The notes under the pieces are model-generated. The model did not search any database, was not told the DNA's origin, and was given only the letters and a program-made list of their open reading frames with translations. This document shows, in pieces, positions 5,201-6,204 of a DNA stretch of 6,204 nt. Position numbers and translations under genes: made by a program. Position 1 is the first letter of the stretch, and the number at the start of each line of letters is the position of its first letter. The stretch is from Candidatus Latescibacteria bacterium 4484_107 (GTDB lineage: Bacteria > Latescibacterota > 4484-107). The stretch is taken from NCBI GenBank assembly GCA_002059205.1, contig MVCQ01000098.1:1-6204 (forward strand). The letters are read 5' to 3'.

Positions 5201-6204
5201 TGGAACGGCACGGCGGACATCGTCTTTTCCGTGACCGATCCCGAGGGAGGCAACGATAAGACCTCCATGAACCTCACGGTCAAGGCCGTCAACGATGCGC
5301 CGGTTATTTCGGCCATCCCGCCCATTTCGTTTGCGGAGGATGGTTCCTTCGCGCTCTCATTGGACGACTACGTGAGTGACGTGGATCATCCGAAGGATGC
5401 GCTTTTATGGGCGGCAAAAGGAGGAGCACACGTGATCGTGCGGGTGGATTCGCTCGCTCGGACAGCCGTGTTGACGGCTCCGCCGGACTGGCATGGCGGG
5501 CCGGAAACCGTCGTGTTCGTCGTGAAAGATCCGATGGGCGCCCAAGATACGGATTCGGTTCCGGTGACGGTGACCTCTGTGAACGATCCGCCGGTCCTCT
5601 CGGCCATCCCGGATCGGACCTTCGACGAGGATACTGCGCTGTCCTTCGATCTAAACGGTTTGGTGAAGGACCTGGATCACCCGCTCGAACAGCTTCAGTG
5701 GCAGGCGGAGGGGCAAGAGACGATCCAAGTCGAGATTGCTCCGAGTACCCATAGGGTGACCATGACCGCCCCGAAAAACTGGTATGGCGGGCCGGAGCGC
5801 ATCACGTTTACGGTCGCGGATCCCGAAGGCGGACAGGATAGGGGCACGGCCGCATTTACCGTGGCTTCGGTGATCGAACCTCCCGTGTTTGCGCGGATCC
5901 CCGAGGTCCTTTTCGACGAGGACGGTTCCACCTCCTTTGACCTCGACGAGGTGCTCACCGATCCCGATCATCCGAACGAGGCATTGATCCTAACGATTGG
6001 GAAGGCGGAGCACGTTATCGCCGCCTTCGATCCGAAGACTCATGAGGTCCGCTTCTCTGCCCCGAAGAATTGGAACGGCGGCCCGGAGGCGATCCCGGTG
6101 ACGGCGACGGATCCGGATGGAGCGGTTTGCGAGGGGACGCTCTCCGTGACGGTGCGCTCGGTCAACGATCCGCCGGTGCTGGGAGCGATTCCGGCGGTGG
6201 CCTT
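2285..6204 (+). CDS. Giant secreted beta-helix / FN3-like / cadherin-like repeat protein, 5' part
   Basis: One open frame runs from GTG 2285 through the window end: 1,306 codons with no stop, C-terminus not seen. Residues 1-20 look like a signal peptide (MKTSLFLIVLMVTF, then VIG before QS), though R15 interrupts the hydrophobic core. Residues 26-61 are an Ala/Pro/acidic linker with an 18-residue duplication. About 82-340 is a right-handed parallel beta-helix with 22-23-residue rungs of the G(I/V)xC...SPxIxxN type, ending LWWGED, like the NWWG that often follows such helices. About 388-490 is a beta-rich domain with YETSENSGLFQRRI. About 498-810 are three FN3-like domains (WxRARATDGTDFGPWSE and similar). 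From 811 come roughly 97-residue cadherin-like (tandem-95/Big_9-like) repeats bounded by VNDPP. It is probably secreted or surface-displayed and may bind calcium, glycans or other cells. A sorting domain would lie beyond the window. Specific function unknown. Confidence 0.9.
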   Translation, partial: MKTSLFLIVLMVTFRSVVIGQSLESGEDAAPSPDTLAAPVSELGEEAASLPDTLAAPMSDPLLPKGAERTLSGRWTAAQSPYLVSENLTVAAGDSLIIEPGVTIRVSGFRQFKIHGILISEGTEDAGIVFTSAQSEPAPGDWWGIQFEGPEAQGILRYTTIQFMSIGVDAGENASVTATQCEIADAEFCGIRWTQTEPGVLRDSRVFRSRVGVMCKAGASPALVGNIIMDNTYVGILCEGGASPSIEGNTLVRNRTSGIVCFAGSDPTISKTLLVQNGNGISCTASSPRIVGCAIYDNEFSGVLCFQHAAPSISGSNIFKNGLFGVRNVSDQPVSAEDLWWGEDVADPGACIYDGEDRSGYGKVLATGWRSAPYPDVPGQPAVESLALWADQEGTAEIGEEVVIGNPIWVTLKGADGSPYTADYTSVTLTLRHAGSARTLVLYETSENSGLFQRRIIPSEAQGNQGRLAAAYGDVLSFASDLDPTMRVATRITRRPAEITHLAIEGINRTTKAPLFTWEYSDPEGDPQVQFEIEVREEAGGAGAKIWASGPVASSDSEMEYGGQELEGGKSYFVRVRAHDGFSWGPWAEIPFHVNTAPSAPNLLAPPDGSTIDHLPPRLTVGGSVDPDGDALAYYFELYYTADLDSAKMAGSSPEPVPSEGAETIWTDLPSLLENTQYWWRARATDGTDFGPWSEASTFLVNTEEEEINPFSLRSPKDGAVVKTLRPMFEWERTYDPDPLQEITYALFYSADSTFEKTKVIKGLKKEIGEALPKSDLMENTTYYWMVAAVLDENTLKWAREGTWSFFVNTVNDPPEIRPIPEISFAEDTEFTGLDLDAFVSDPDHPRETLTWTCSSDANLSAAVGPGNVITLTPKPNYHGGPVSFVVTATDPEGAAGQGTFSVTVTSVNDPPVASAIPDREIEEDTATQIDLSAYVQDIDHALSSLSWASLQGPDVQVAIQGSVAKIRPVENWNGTADIVFSVTDPEGGNDKTSMNLTVKAVNDAPVISAIPPISFAEDGSFALSLDDYVSDVDHPKDALLWAAKGGAHVIVRVDSLARTAVLTAPPDWHGGPETVVFVVKDPMGAQDTDSVPVTVTSVNDPPVLSAIPDRTFDEDTALSFDLNGLVKDLDHPLEQLQWQAEGQETIQVEIAPSTHRVTMTAPKNWYGGPERITFTVADPEGGQDRGTAAFTVASVIEPPVFARIPEVLFDEDGSTSFDLDEVLTDPDHPNEALILTIGKAEHVIAAFDPKTHEVRFSAPKNWNGGPEAIPVTATDPDGAVCEGTLSVTVRSVNDPPVLGAIPAVA
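2360..2467 (+). repeat. 18-residue imperfect duplication in the N-terminal linker
   Basis: Residues 26-43 (GEDAAPSPDTLAAPVSEL) are followed by 44-61 (GEEAASLPDTLAAPMSDP). PDTLAAP is exact in both. The composition suggests a flexible linker between the signal peptide and the beta-helix. Confidence 0.75.
4715..6204 (+). repeat. Tandem cadherin-like repeats, five full and a sixth begun
   Basis: The protein-level units start at residues 811, 908, 1002, 1099, 1196 and 1293, so they are 97, 94, 97, 97 and 97 residues long (291 or 282 bp). Each begins with VNDPP or a variant and then has an (E/D)ED motif, a D(x)DH motif (DPDH, DIDH, DVDH, DLDH, DPDH) and W/Y-x-G before a beta strand. A DPEG-like turn (DPMG in the third, DPDG in the fifth) precedes the last strand. 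Regularly spaced acidic motifs at domain junctions suggest calcium-stabilised rods, as in cadherin-like bacterial adhesins; metal binding is inferred. The fifth boundary reads VIEPP and has lost the ND pair. The array continues out of the window. Confidence 0.9.

Overview
The window is GC-rich (roughly 58-60% by eye) bacterial chromosomal DNA with two halves read in opposite directions. The left half (positions 165-1877, minus strand) holds ruvA and ruvB, the Holliday-junction branch-migration pair. The right half (2285 to the window end, plus strand) is the first 1,306 codons of a very large, probably secreted or surface-displayed multidomain protein. A divergent intergenic region of about 400 bp separates them.

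The organism cannot be named from the sequence. A giant secreted protein combining a parallel beta-helix, FN3-like domains and long tandem cadherin-like 'NDPP' repeats, GTG starts, strong GGAGG ribosome-binding sites and degenerate heptanucleotide repeats between genes would fit a Gram-negative bacterium, perhaps an uncultivated FCB-type or related candidate phylum. That is inference only.

Layout: 1-164 is non-coding and holds degenerate 7-bp-period repeats. A 10-bp inverted repeat has one arm in the end of ruvB and the other just beyond it. 165-1226 is ruvB, with an exact 33-bp in-frame duplication near its 3' end. 1227-1277 is the ruvA-ruvB gap, almost all AT-rich heptamer repeat plus the ruvB ribosome-binding site. 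1278-1877 is ruvA, with a GTG start. 1878-2284 is the divergent region, holding a 31-bp tandem repeat in the ruvA leader and candidate promoters facing both ways. 2285-6204 is the giant gene, still open at the window end.

RuvA and RuvB act together: RuvA tetramers hold the four-way junction and RuvB hexamers pump DNA through it. ruvC, often next to them, is absent on the visible side. The large surface protein has no evident functional link to RuvAB; the two units only share the intergenic region. I see no new defence system, mobile element, CRISPR array or RNA gene. What merits attention is the set of small repeats around ruvAB and the architecture of the large protein.
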